NCBI GenBank assembly: GCA_964646515.1 | Contig: CAZYES010000001.1 | Coordinates: 1 to 64,000 of the forward strand | Length of the DNA stretch: 64,000 nucleotides | Direction of reading: 5' to 3' | Origin: C7867-002 sp964646515 | GTDB lineage: Bacteria; Patescibacteriota; Minisyncoccia; Phycocordibacterales; PALSA-1337 | In this document: piece by piece, positions 7,915 to 16,290 of the stretch | Position numbering within the stretch: position 1 is the first letter of the stretch | Layout: the number at the start of each line of letters is the position of its first letter | The notes under the pieces: generated by a model | What the model saw: only the letters and a program-made list of their open reading frames with translations | What the model was told of the DNA's origin: nothing | Database searches by the model: none | Made by a program: the position numbers and the translations under genes

Positions 7915-9663
7915 ATGTTTGTTGAAGATACCCAACTCTATAAATTTATTCTTGATTCTGGTCTTGTGGCCAAGTCCGATCTCGACAATGCCAAGGAGGA
8001 GAGTGAGAAGCACAACAAACGTATAGGGGAAATTTTGGTCTCTCAGGGTAAGATTGACCCAGACAATTTACGGCGCATGCAGGCTTATGTTTTAGGTATA
8101 CCTTTTGTCGACTTGAAAAATTCAAAAATACCTTTTGAAACATTGTCACTCATTCCCGAACCAATCGCCAGGAGTCACAATATTGTTGCCTTCAAAAAAA
8201 ATGATGTGTCCCTAGAAGTAGCCATGTTAGATGTCAACGATCTGTCAGCTATTGATTTCATAAAAAAGAAAGTCAACCTGAAGATTATGCCACGCATGAC
8301 AGACACTGATTCGATGAAAGATGTGCTAGTTCAGTATCAAAAAAGCCTAAAAGCCGAATTTGGAGATATTATCCAAAAAGAGACAGAGAGTTTGAAGATG
8401 ATCTCTGAAGAAAAAGGCAAGCCAGTCTCAGAGAGTGATCTAAAGAAAATCGCAGAAGATCTACCTGTGGTACGCATCGTCGACACCCTGATCAAGCACG
8501 CTATATTACAAAACGCTTCAGATATTCACATAGAACCCATGGAGGATCAAACTTTGGTCAGGTATCGTATCGATGGTTTGCTTCATGATGCCATGGTTCT
8601 TCCGAAACAAGCTGGGCCATCGGTAGTGGCGCGTATCAAAGTACTTTCCAATCTAAAGCTTGACGAAAAGCGATTGCCACAAGATGGAAGATTCAAAGTA
8701 GATATGAATAATGAGAAAGTCTCTTTTCGTGTTTCTATCTTGCCGACATATTATGGAGAAAAGACCGTGATGCGTCTTTTGAGGGAAGATATTACGGGAT
8801 TTACTCTGGAATACCTAACTTTACATGGAGAAGGCTTGGAAAATATACACGAAGCACTTACGCGAACGACTGGCATGATTTTGACCACAGGTCCTACTGG
8901 CTCTGGAAAGACTACTACGCTTTACACTATGCTCGATATCTTGAATACACCAGATGTCAATATCTCTACTATTGAGGATCCTATAGAATATCAGGTAGCG
9001 CGCATCAATCAGACGCAAGTCAAACCAGAGATAGGTTTTTCCTTTGCCCAAGGGATACGCACTCTGGTTCGACAAGACCCTGATATTATTATGGTTGGTG
9101 AGATCCGCGATAATGAGACTGCTTCTTTGGCCGTGAACGCATCTCTTACTGGTCACCTTGTGCTTTCTACTTTGCACACAAATTCTGCGGCTGGAGCTAT
9201 TCCTCGACTAATAGACATGAAAGTTGAGCCGTTCTTATTGGTCTCTACACTTGATATATTGATTGGGCAAAGACTAGTTCGTCGTCTTACGGAATCAAAG
9301 AGAGAATATAAACTTTCCAAACCACAATTTGCCCAGTTGGAAAAAAAGGTCGATTTGGACCGCGTGTTACAATCACTAAAAGCAGAAAAAATAGTCAAAC
9401 CAGATGATTCCTGGGACAAAATCTCGTTTTACAAAGATGTGCCTGGTCCAGAAAATGATGGGTTCAAGGGTCGTGTTGGTATTCATGAAGTCATGAAGGT
9501 AACGCAACCAATAAAAGATCTCATTATGAAAAATGCAACGTCAGTAGATATCGAAAATCAAGCCAAGAAGGAGGGTATGCTTACTATGATCGAAGATGGC
9601 GTATTCAAGTGCGTACAGGGATTGACCACCATAGAAGAAGTTTTGAGGGTAGTATCAGAATAA
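7915..9663 (+). CDS. pilB: Type IV pilus assembly ATPase PilB (GspE family)
   Basis: Cytoplasmic hexameric ATPase that powers pilin polymerisation. The start is 7915 (MFVEDTQL), giving 582 residues; an upstream in-frame ATG at 7891 overlaps the promoter. An N-terminal GspE/MshE-type domain covers about residues 1-150. The ATPase core has Walker A GPTGSGKTTT with Lys332, the Asp-box/Walker B region with DPDIIMVGEIRD, and the following His-rich GHLVLSTLHTNS. The region between VRRL and GRVGIHEV has no cysteines, so the zinc-binding CxxC pairs of many PilB/GspE proteins are absent. pilC starts 1 bp after the stop. Confidence 0.93.
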   Translation: MFVEDTQLYKFILDSGLVAKSDLDNAKEESEKHNKRIGEILVSQGKIDPDNLRRMQAYVLGIPFVDLKNSKIPFETLSLIPEPIARSHNIVAFKKNDVSLEVAMLDVNDLSAIDFIKKKVNLKIMPRMTDTDSMKDVLVQYQKSLKAEFGDIIQKETESLKMISEEKGKPVSESDLKKIAEDLPVVRIVDTLIKHAILQNASDIHIEPMEDQTLVRYRIDGLLHDAMVLPKQAGPSVVARIKVLSNLKLDEKRLPQDGRFKVDMNNEKVSFRVSILPTYYGEKTVMRLLREDITGFTLEYLTLHGEGLENIHEALTRTTGMILTTGPTGSGKTTTLYTMLDILNTPDVNISTIEDPIEYQVARINQTQVKPEIGFSFAQGIRTLVRQDPDIIMVGEIRDNETASLAVNASLTGHLVLSTLHTNSAAGAIPRLIDMKVEPFLLVSTLDILIGQRLVRRLTESKREYKLSKPQFAQLEKKVDLDRVLQSLKAEKIVKPDDSWDKISFYKDVPGPENDGFKGRVGIHEVMKVTQPIKDLIMKNATSVDIENQAKKEGMLTMIEDGVFKCVQGLTTIEEVLRVVSE

Positions 9664-9664
9664 T

Positions 9665-10885
9665 ATGTCACATTTTGTTTTCAAAGCAAAAAAACCTAGT
9701 GGCGAAATATATTCGGGCCAAAAGGACGTGGCTGATCGCTATGAACTTTATAAGATACTTCGTGGAAGCAATGAAGAACTTGTCTCTTTCAAGGAGAAGA
9801 AAGCTTCTCGAGGTATGAATATGAATATTTCATTTGGTAATATTTTTTCTCGTGTGAAAACAATAGAGAAGATAAATCTTGCCAGAAATCTAGGCTCTAT
9901 GTTGGAAGCAGGACTAGATCTGTCTCGCGCTCTTTCTGTTTTGGAGCGCCAAACGAAAAATAGGGCCACGAGGGATGTTCTCACTGATCTTATTAGTGAG
10001 ATAAGCAAGGGGGCAACATTTTCTGGATCACTGACCAAACATAGCAAAGTTTTTCCGCCTTTGTTTATATCGATGGTTCATGCTGGTGAGCAATCTGGCA
10101 CATTGTCTGATTCTCTGAAAGCAATTGCTGTTCAGATGGACAATACTTATTCTCTAGAGCGGCGTGTTCGTGGTGCTATGACATATCCGGCAGTCATTGT
10201 CACTGCAATGGCAGTGATAGGTGTTCTCATGTTCATCTTTGTTGTGCCAACACTTCTCAAGACTTTTACTGATCTGAATGTTACTTTACCTTTTACGACG
10301 AAAGTGATCATTGCCGTCTCTGATATCATACAAAATTACGGTCTTTTGGTTTTGCTTGCCTTTGTCGTCTTGATCGGTGTTTTATATTGGTGGTCAAAGA
10401 AAGATATGGGGAAAAGATTTCTCCATATGATTGTTCTTAAAATTCCCGTTATAGGGACACTCATACAGGAAGTCAATACTGCGCGTACGGCTAGAACACT
10501 CTCGTCGCTTTTGGGGTCCGGCGTAGAGGTAGTCGAGGCGCTGGAGATAACGGCAAAGGTTGTCCAGAATGTCCACTTTCGCGCGGTACTAAATGAGGCT
10601 ATTGCTACTATCAAAAAAGGCGATTTAATCTCGAAGACATTTTCTGAACATGAAAAATTGTACCCAGTATTTTTCTCCGAAATGATAAACGTGGGTGAGG
10701 AGACTGGCAAAACAGGGGAAATGCTTCTCGGTGTAGCGAAATATTACGAAGAAGATGTTGGCCAAAAAACCAAAGATATGTCTGCTTTGATAGAGCCAGT
10801 CCTAATGATTGTAATCGGCGTGGCCGTAGGTTTCTTTGCTGTTTCCATGATCTCGCCTATATATTCGCTAGTGAATGTGATCTAG
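9665..10885 (+). CDS. pilC: Type IV pilus inner-membrane platform protein PilC (GspF family)
   Basis: Polytopic protein that connects the PilB motor to the growing pilus. 406 residues hold two GspF repeats: the first cytoplasmic helical domain (about 65-185, with the ARNLGSMLEAGLDLSRAL motif), a membrane hairpin (about 190-250), and the second repeat (about 265-385, TARTLSSLLGSGV) followed by a C-terminal membrane segment. It follows pilB with a 1-bp gap, so the two are co-transcribed. The downstream gene converges from the other strand. Confidence 0.92.
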   Translation: MSHFVFKAKKPSGEIYSGQKDVADRYELYKILRGSNEELVSFKEKKASRGMNMNISFGNIFSRVKTIEKINLARNLGSMLEAGLDLSRALSVLERQTKNRATRDVLTDLISEISKGATFSGSLTKHSKVFPPLFISMVHAGEQSGTLSDSLKAIAVQMDNTYSLERRVRGAMTYPAVIVTAMAVIGVLMFIFVVPTLLKTFTDLNVTLPFTTKVIIAVSDIIQNYGLLVLLAFVVLIGVLYWWSKKDMGKRFLHMIVLKIPVIGTLIQEVNTARTARTLSSLLGSGVEVVEALEITAKVVQNVHFRAVLNEAIATIKKGDLISKTFSEHEKLYPVFFSEMINVGEETGKTGEMLLGVAKYYEEDVGQKTKDMSALIEPVLMIVIGVAVGFFAVSMISPIYSLVNVI

Positions 10886-10901
10886 ATTATTCTTTTTAGA
10901 C

Positions 10902-12206
10902 TCAAATCTCAATCCAATCTAGGATATCATATCCTCCTCCTGGCCCAGCAGAAAAAAGTGTGCTCGGAAGACCCGTGTCATAAGTTACATTGGCGGTATT
11001 TTGCAGAACAATTTTGTAGGCGGTAACTTCTTTGGCGCTTACTCTTTGACCGAGGGTGATCTGTCCATGGTTGGCATAAGCAACTAGTGCCCCAGCGGAT
11101 TGGCCCATGGCAACTGCGTTTGTGGATCCACCATTCTCAGCACTTCCATTTTGAGAAATGCAGAAGACAAATGAGTTTGGCGCGCCCGAACCCTGGAATT
11201 GAGTATTTTGTCCCACGGAAATAATACCACTAGTCGTGGAAGCCGATGGATTGTCGGCGATCAAAGCCACGTTTTGGCTCCCTAGGCTCGGATTTATCTT
11301 AATTATTGGGCCAGTTTGTGTATATATATTACCAACGACCCAAACTGGACCAGACATGGTCATCGTGACGCCGTTTCCTTTGATATAAAGATCGCAAGGT
11401 ATTTTCGCTGGCCCGATGTCTTCATCCGATTCAATGGTATATTTGCCGCTAGTACATACGATTATATCGCCATTACTTGCTTGATCTTCCCACTCGGCTA
11501 TTTGCGTGTCAGAAATTGGCATAGAGGCTTCAGGCAGATCAGCGCTATTTGGGAAGCAGTTTACGTTAGGGCATGGAGAGCCACCAACATCTGTGTTGCT
11601 AATAGTTTTATAAAAGGCCTTTTTTTCGATTGTAGAGTTTCTGATTGTGTGAGCATAGGCTGTGCCAGTAGCGTGAATTCCATCTATCGATCCTGTTGCT
11701 TCTGCGGATATGGCGTCCCCATATATATAATTGCCCGCCCCGGTTATGGTGCCGTTGGAGAAAACATTTCCCGTAACACTGGATCGGTTTTGCATGACAA
11801 ATCCACCTCGTCCCGACTGAATGCCATAATGGAAAGCTATCCCTGTTCCAAGAGAAAGATCAATTTGAAGTTTTCTTTGGTACCCATTCACTTGTGCGTT
11901 GGTAGAAATTTTTTTGCCATTTTGCGTATTTTCAATGGTGACATTTGTTATGTTGGAATTGAGGCTGATGTTTAATGATGGCCCGATATTTTTGCCAGTC
12001 TTCAAACGGTATAGTGCTTCCTCAATGGCGCTATTGGCAGAGATGTATGATTGCTTTGAACTGATGGACCCTTTTGTTGAGGCAAAGTGGGCGAGTACGA
12101 TATTAACCACGCCGATGATTATCACTATCACAATGGAAATAAATAAAAGAGTATTCAGGATGATTATATAGCCACCTTGCTTCTTGTTGTTGAGTCTATT
12201 TGTCAT
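10902..12206 (-). CDS. PilX-like pilus accessory protein with a large exported domain
   Basis: 434 residues. A short positively charged N terminus, then one hydrophobic helix (about residues 13-42) with the KKQGGYIIILNTLLFISIV pattern of PilX/GspK-type minor pilins, though without the pilin Glu5. The exported part is Gly/Ser/Asn/Thr-rich, predicted beta, and ends in GGGYDILDWIEI. It is the last gene of the pseudopilin operon, 2 bp after its neighbour. It may cap or decorate the pilus or bind a surface; the function is inferred from the helix and context only. Confidence 0.6.
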   Translation of the reverse strand: MTNRLNNKKQGGYIIILNTLLFISIVIVIIIGVVNIVLAHFASTKGSISSKQSYISANSAIEEALYRLKTGKNIGPSLNISLNSNITNVTIENTQNGKKISTNAQVNGYQRKLQIDLSLGTGIAFHYGIQSGRGGFVMQNRSSVTGNVFSNGTITGAGNYIYGDAISAEATGSIDGIHATGTAYAHTIRNSTIEKKAFYKTISNTDVGGSPCPNVNCFPNSADLPEASMPISDTQIAEWEDQASNGDIIVCTSGKYTIESDEDIGPAKIPCDLYIKGNGVTMTMSGPVWVVGNIYTQTGPIIKINPSLGSQNVALIADNPSASTTSGIISVGQNTQFQGSGAPNSFVFCISQNGSAENGGSTNAVAMGQSAGALVAYANHGQITLGQRVSAKEVTAYKIVLQNTANVTYDTGLPSTLFSAGPGGGYDILDWIEI

Positions 12207-12208
12207 GG

Positions 12209-12793
12209 TTATTGGTATGAATTCCTAAGTGTTGTGAAGCCACTGAATGTGCTTGTGGCAGGACCACTTTTCGTCAGATATGGAATGTCTATGATGAAGT
12301 GTACGGCAGATGAGACGGGTGAAACTAAATAGTCGAAATAAAGGTCGGCTATTTTTACGTCGGTTGGAGAAATGTATTGAATTTCGCCGGTATTGTCCAT
12401 GTAGGCGACTCGGTTATTTGAGATAAAATAGCGTCTATCTATGGTTGTTGTCGTACTAGTTAACATATTTATGGATAGGGCGCCATTATTTGATCCAAGA
12501 ATGCTTTGACCAGTGTTTATTATTTTGCCAGATCGGATGGCGCTCTCTATTTGTCCCATGATTACGGTTCCAACTTGGTTTACGCGAGATGGAATAGCTA
12601 CTGCTCTGTACCAACTGATGGTGTAATACAGGAATCCGGCAATTGCTCCGATGAGAAGGACTACTATTATTACGTAGATCAAAGTTTCCACCAATGTAAA
12701 ACCTTTATTTTTTTCGGAAATTCCTTTTGCAGTAGTAAGTTTCCGATGGGTGAGTATTTTTGTAAACATTTTGTGTATGTTCTGAAAGTGCAT
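12209..12793 (-). CDS. Type IV pilin-like protein with prepilin cleavage motif
   Basis: 194 residues. The prepilin peptidase site is KG|FTLVETLIYV, with cleavage after Gly31 and the conserved Glu at position 5 of the mature helix, followed by the hydrophobic alpha-1 helix. The 31-residue leader is long, so the in-frame Met at 12769 is a plausible alternative start. The globular part has no feature I recognise. It sits in a tight four-gene operon, starting 1 bp after the upstream gene ends, and is probably a minor pilin of the PilW/GspJ kind. Confidence 0.75.
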   Translation of the reverse strand: MHFQNIHKMFTKILTHRKLTTAKGISEKNKGFTLVETLIYVIIVVLLIGAIAGFLYYTISWYRAVAIPSRVNQVGTVIMGQIESAIRSGKIINTGQSILGSNNGALSINMLTSTTTTIDRRYFISNNRVAYMDNTGEIQYISPTDVKIADLYFDYLVSPVSSAVHFIIDIPYLTKSGPATSTFSGFTTLRNSYQ

Positions 12794-12794
12794 G

Positions 12795-13280
12795 TTAATT
12801 TTGGAAGATATTGTGAAGTAGCATATTAGAGACTAGTAGCTCTTTGGGGGGACTTCCAGTAGAAGATATAGTGATGGTTACGCTTCTTGTATCAGGATCA
12901 ACAGTTCCTCCAGACGAGACTATGTCTTTTGATAAGTCGTCTCTTTGGACGGTGTTCATGACAAAAGAGACAGTAAATGCGTTGTTTACAGTAATTGGCG
13001 ATAGAGAAACTGAATAAGAGACATCACTCCAATACAGATAGTAAGTTGTGCCGATATTCAAGGTGTCTATTTTCTCATCCCAACTCATATCTCGATAAAA
13101 TCTCAAAGCTTCGGCGGCTTCTTCTGTCAGCAAGGCAGCCTGTGTGCGCTCGTTACTCTCTCTGGATATTCTGAGATACAGCTGAAAAGCTCCAGCTCCA
13201 GCGGTGACAACCGATATGATAATTGCCGCGGCGACTATCGTTTCTACGAGGCTGAAACCTTTTTTTGTGTTTTTTGTCAT
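12795..13280 (-). CDS. Type IV minor pilin/pseudopilin (PilV/GspI-like)
   Basis: 161 residues beginning MTKNTKKG|FSLVETIVAAAIII: a 7-residue basic leader ending in Gly8, the cleavage site, mature Glu5 and the long N-terminal helix. A short beta-rich globular domain follows. It overlaps the preceding gene by 4 bp, so translation is coupled. Processing would need a prepilin peptidase, which is not in the window. Confidence 0.8.
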   Translation of the reverse strand: MTKNTKKGFSLVETIVAAAIIISVVTAGAGAFQLYLRISRESNERTQAALLTEEAAEALRFYRDMSWDEKIDTLNIGTTYYLYWSDVSYSVSLSPITVNNAFTVSFVMNTVQRDDLSKDIVSSGGTVDPDTRSVTITISSTGSPPKELLVSNMLLHNIFQN

Positions 13281-13744
13281 TTTATGATGTTAATATCTCC
13301 TTGGCTGCCTATAAAAATATTTTTTACACGAGAAGGATCTGTAATATATTGTATAGTTATTGTGGCCATAGTCTGTGGTATACCAGAAAGTCTAGCGAAA
13401 ACTACACTACCTAGACTGTTGGGAGTAGTGGCGATCATATAACCATTTGTGACAGCGTAATTTTCGTTGGTTGTTGCTGAGGGATTGAATGAATTGCCCA
13501 CGAAGTATGTGTAAGTAGTACTACCAAAATCTATTCCTGCCCCTGTTCCATTTTTTCCGAATGTGGCATTGATTTTTGCTTGTTCTAACTTGGAAACAAT
13601 CGCGTCTGTAAGCGTGTTTATCTCACTCGATCGTTTTGCATTTATAAAAGCTTGGGTACTAATGCCGAAAAGCACGACCATTATAATCATAACGACCAAA
13701 ATTTCTATGAGAGTAAATCCTCTGTTATTGATTTGATCCCGCAT
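13277..13744 (-). CDS. Type IV minor pilin/pseudopilin (GspH/FimT-like)
   Basis: 155 residues. Leader MRDQINNRG, cleavage after Gly9, mature FTLIEILVVMII with Glu5, then a globular part with the pattern of GspH/FimT minor pilins. It is the first gene of the pilin operon. Its promoter is an extended -10 TGaTATAAT on the minus strand ending 8 nt before the ATG, shared back-to-back with the tpiA promoter. No major pilin, pilD, pilT or pilMNO is seen nearby. Confidence 0.8.
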   Translation of the reverse strand: MRDQINNRGFTLIEILVVMIIMVVLFGISTQAFINAKRSSEINTLTDAIVSKLEQAKINATFGKNGTGAGIDFGSTTYTYFVGNSFNPSATTNENYAVTNGYMIATTPNSLGSVVFARLSGIPQTMATITIQYITDPSRVKNIFIGSQGDINIIK

Positions 13745-13752
13745 GCGTAGTT

Positions 13753-13770
13753 ATTATATCATGATACAAT
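13753..13770. promoter_or_regulatory. Bidirectional promoter between the pilin operon and tpiA
   Basis: Two extended -10 boxes abut head to head: TGaTACAAT on the plus strand (13762-13770) and TGaTATAAT on the minus strand (13761-13753). They form an almost perfect 18-bp dyad centred on TCATGA. The plus box ends 9 nt before the tpiA ATG and the minus box 8 nt before the pilin ATG, so both transcripts would be leaderless or nearly so. Confidence 0.6.
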
Positions 13771-13779
13771 ACTGTTTAT

Positions 13780-14565
13780 ATGACTAATAAAAAATTGATT
13801 GTTGGCAATTGGAAAATGAACCCGGCAACACTGGATGAGGCCAAGAGAATCGCCAGAAAGACTAAGAGGGTTGCTACACAACTCAAGTATACAGAAGCAA
13901 TAATCTGTCCGCCGTTTGCTTTCATTTCTGCTTGTGCCTCGAGAAAAAAAATATCGGGTTTTGGTCTTGGCGCACAGAATGTCTCATATGAAGAAGACGG
14001 TGCTCATACTGGAGAAGTTGGCGCGGTAATGTTGAAAAATATTGGTGTTCAGTACGTGATTGTTGGGCATTCCGAAGAAAGAGCGCGGGGAGACTCCGAT
14101 TCAATTGTCGCGAAAAAAATCAAGACACTTCTCGATTTTGGTCTTACGCCGATAGTTTGTGTTGGCGAGACTGTGCGCAACGAAGATGGTTCGCATTTTG
14201 AATTTATAAAAGTACAAATAAAAAATAGTTTTGTGGATGTGCCAAAAAAATACGCTGATAAGATTATTCTAGCTTATGAACCAGTTTGGGCGATTGGCGC
14301 CAAGGAGCCGATGTCACCGGAGAATATATATGAGATGTCGCTATTTGTGAAAAAGACTTTTGCTGATGTTTTTGGACAAAAGCCAGCGATGAAGATGACT
14401 ATTTTATATGGGGGCTCAGTAAATTGCAGAAATGCGGTAGATATTATTTCTATCGGCAAGATTGATGGATTGTTGGTTGGACGTGAAAGTGTGAATATTG
14501 TTGGTTTTGTTGAACTCTTGAAGGCGGTTGATGGTATTTATTCCGGTAGGCCATCTGATTGCTGA
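13780..14565 (+). CDS. tpiA: Triosephosphate isomerase
   Basis: Interconverts dihydroxyacetone phosphate and glyceraldehyde 3-phosphate in glycolysis. 261 residues with catalytic Lys12 in NWKMN, the electrophilic His in VGHSEER and the catalytic Glu in YEPVWAIG. Loop 6, normally AIGTGK, reads AIGAKEP, and GHSERR reads GHSEER, so the active-site lid is somewhat divergent. The phosphate-binding YGGSVN is present. It is followed by pgk, which has its own promoter overlapping the end of tpiA. Confidence 0.93.
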   Translation: MTNKKLIVGNWKMNPATLDEAKRIARKTKRVATQLKYTEAIICPPFAFISACASRKKISGFGLGAQNVSYEEDGAHTGEVGAVMLKNIGVQYVIVGHSEERARGDSDSIVAKKIKTLLDFGLTPIVCVGETVRNEDGSHFEFIKVQIKNSFVDVPKKYADKIILAYEPVWAIGAKEPMSPENIYEMSLFVKKTFADVFGQKPAMKMTILYGGSVNCRNAVDIISIGKIDGLLVGRESVNIVGFVELLKAVDGIYSGRPSDC

Positions 14566-14587
14566 TGATATATGTCGTTAGTCTTTT

Positions 14588-14596
14588 TGCTATAAT
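14588..14596 (+). promoter_or_regulatory. Extended -10 of pgk (near-leaderless)
   Basis: TGcTATAAT with TATAAT at 14591-14596, ending 10 nt before the pgk ATG at 14607. The same nonamer precedes pilB. It decides the pgk start, because the earlier in-frame ATG at 14559 lies upstream of it. Confidence 0.6.
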
Positions 14597-14606
14597 TGTC
14601 CAATAT

Positions 14607-15785
14607 ATGAGAACGCTTCGAGATATAGAATTTTTGGAAAACGTAAAAGTATTATTACGTGCTGATTTCAATGTTCCTATAGAGAATGGCGCGATTGTTG
14701 ACGATTTTAGGATTCGTGCCACTTTGCCTACGATAGATTATCTGACAAAAAAAGGCGCAAAAGTTATTCTTGTCAGTCATCTAGAATCGGCAGATGGTAA
14801 AAATCTATCGCTTGCGCCGATTGCTGATCATATAAATAGACTTGGGGTCAAGACAAGTTTTATAAAAGATATAAAGAAATCTTACGAAGTTATTGAAACT
14901 TGTGATCCGAAATCTAAAAACGGAGGCAGTTGTTTTTTGTTGGAGAATCTTCGCCTTTTTGAAGGCGAGAAGGCGAATGATAGAAAATTTGCAAAAGAAT
15001 TGGCTTCATTGGCAGACATTTTCGTAAACGACGCCTTTTCTGTTTGTCATCGTAAGCATGCTTCAATAATCGGCGTGACGGAGTTTTTACCGAGCTACGC
15101 AGGATTACAATTGGAAGAAGAGATCAGTCATCTTTCGATGGCTTTCAACCCCACTCGTCCATTTCTTTTTGTTTTGGGAGGAGCAAAATTCGAAACCAAG
15201 TTGCCATTATTGCAAAAATTTATTGATAAAGTCGATACGGTTTTTGTTGGTGGGGCGTTGGTTAATGATTTGTTAAAGTCAAAGGGTTATGAAGTGGGCA
15301 AGTCGATAACTTCAAAAACAGAAGTTGATCTTACTGATATTATAAATAGTCCAAATCTTTTGTTGCCAGTGGATATTGTTAATCAAGATAAGGTCTGCAA
15401 GGCCGTTGGCAGGCTCTCGTCTGAAGATATTAACATGGATATTGGTCCAGAGACTTTGGCTTTACTTGTTGAGAAGATCAAATCGGCCAGATTTATTCTT
15501 TGGAATGGCCCACTTGGTAAGTATGAAAGTGGTTTCAAAGAAGCAACGCTTCAATTTGCCAAGGCCTTAGGTGATATAACGGAAAAAAGTAAAAGTTATA
15601 ATGACCAAGAAAAGGCTGTATCTATTGTTGGTGGCGGGGATACTTTGGCGACAATTTCTCTGTTGGGGATTGAGAGAGAATTTACTTTTGTGTCTACAGG
15701 CGGTGGCGCTATGCTAGACTTTTTGGCCGAGGGAACGTTACCTGGTATTTTGGCACTGGAAAATTCACCTAAGCTTGTTCATTAA
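14607..15785 (+). CDS. pgk: Phosphoglycerate kinase
   Basis: Transfers the acyl phosphate of 1,3-bisphosphoglycerate to ADP. The start is 14607 (MRTLRDIEF), 392 residues, chosen over 14559 because the TATAAT box lies between and the extra residues are not family-like. Visible motifs: RADFNVP for substrate, VSHLESADGK, the hinge GGAKFETKL, and the nucleotide-binding GGGDT and TGGGAMLDFL. It forms a glycolytic pair with tpiA. Confidence 0.94.
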   Translation: MRTLRDIEFLENVKVLLRADFNVPIENGAIVDDFRIRATLPTIDYLTKKGAKVILVSHLESADGKNLSLAPIADHINRLGVKTSFIKDIKKSYEVIETCDPKSKNGGSCFLLENLRLFEGEKANDRKFAKELASLADIFVNDAFSVCHRKHASIIGVTEFLPSYAGLQLEEEISHLSMAFNPTRPFLFVLGGAKFETKLPLLQKFIDKVDTVFVGGALVNDLLKSKGYEVGKSITSKTEVDLTDIINSPNLLLPVDIVNQDKVCKAVGRLSSEDINMDIGPETLALLVEKIKSARFILWNGPLGKYESGFKEATLQFAKALGDITEKSKSYNDQEKAVSIVGGGDTLATISLLGIEREFTFVSTGGGAMLDFLAEGTLPGILALENSPKLVH

Positions 15786-15842
15786 TGGATGTTGCGTGTG
15801 AAGAGCCTGGCGGTTTCGTGTTTGTAACTAGTAAAGACCTGT

Positions 15843-16229
15843 TTATTTTTCCAGTGAAGCAATTAGTTTTTTCTTGTTTGTCTCAAAATCTTTCTTATCT
15901 CCCTTTGTGTCTGATGCCGGGAATACCCAAATATGCGCATGGGGGACTTCTTCGCCCACGATTTTGCTCAAGATCACTTCTTGATTGAAAGCTTTTTTCT
16001 GTGCCAAAGCGATTTTGCTAACAATTTCGAAATATTGACCGATATTTGGGGATATTTTTTTGTCGGTTGTTATATCCCACACCCAACGGTAGTGTTTTTT
16101 GGGAATTACCAATGAATGGCCGGGAGATTGTGGCCGTATGTCCAGAAATACTAGGAAGTCGTTGTCCTCGTACACTATATGAGCGGGAATTTCTTTTTTT
16201 ACAATTTTGCAGAAGATACAATCATTCAT
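15843..16229 (-). CDS. HIT-family nucleotide hydrolase/transferase
   Basis: 128 residues beginning MNDCIFCKIV with the Cys4/Cys7 pair and the conserved IVYED and LVIPKKH segments of Hint-like HIT proteins, which cleave nucleoside phosphoramidates or dinucleoside polyphosphates. The triad reads His97-Ala-His99-Ile-Trp101, so the catalytic middle histidine is kept but the third histidine of HxHxH is Trp. An extended -10 TGaTATGAT on the minus strand ends exactly 6 nt before the ATG. It converges on pgk and diverges from recJ. Confidence 0.88.
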   Translation of the reverse strand: MNDCIFCKIVKKEIPAHIVYEDNDFLVFLDIRPQSPGHSLVIPKKHYRWVWDITTDKKISPNIGQYFEIVSKIALAQKKAFNQEVILSKIVGEEVPHAHIWVFPASDTKGDKKDFETNKKKLIASLEK

Positions 16230-16275
16230 ATAAATATCATATCATAGGCCAAGTCGTTTAGTGAGGTCGCGCACA

Positions 16276-16284
16276 TGCTATACT
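16276..16284 (+). promoter_or_regulatory. Extended -10 of recJ (leaderless)
   Basis: TGcTATACT, with TATACT at 16279-16284, ends exactly 6 nt before the ATG at 16291. Transcription would begin at the A of the start codon. A GTG at 16261 keeps the frame open but lies upstream of this box. Confidence 0.6.
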
Positions 16285-16290
16285 CCATTT

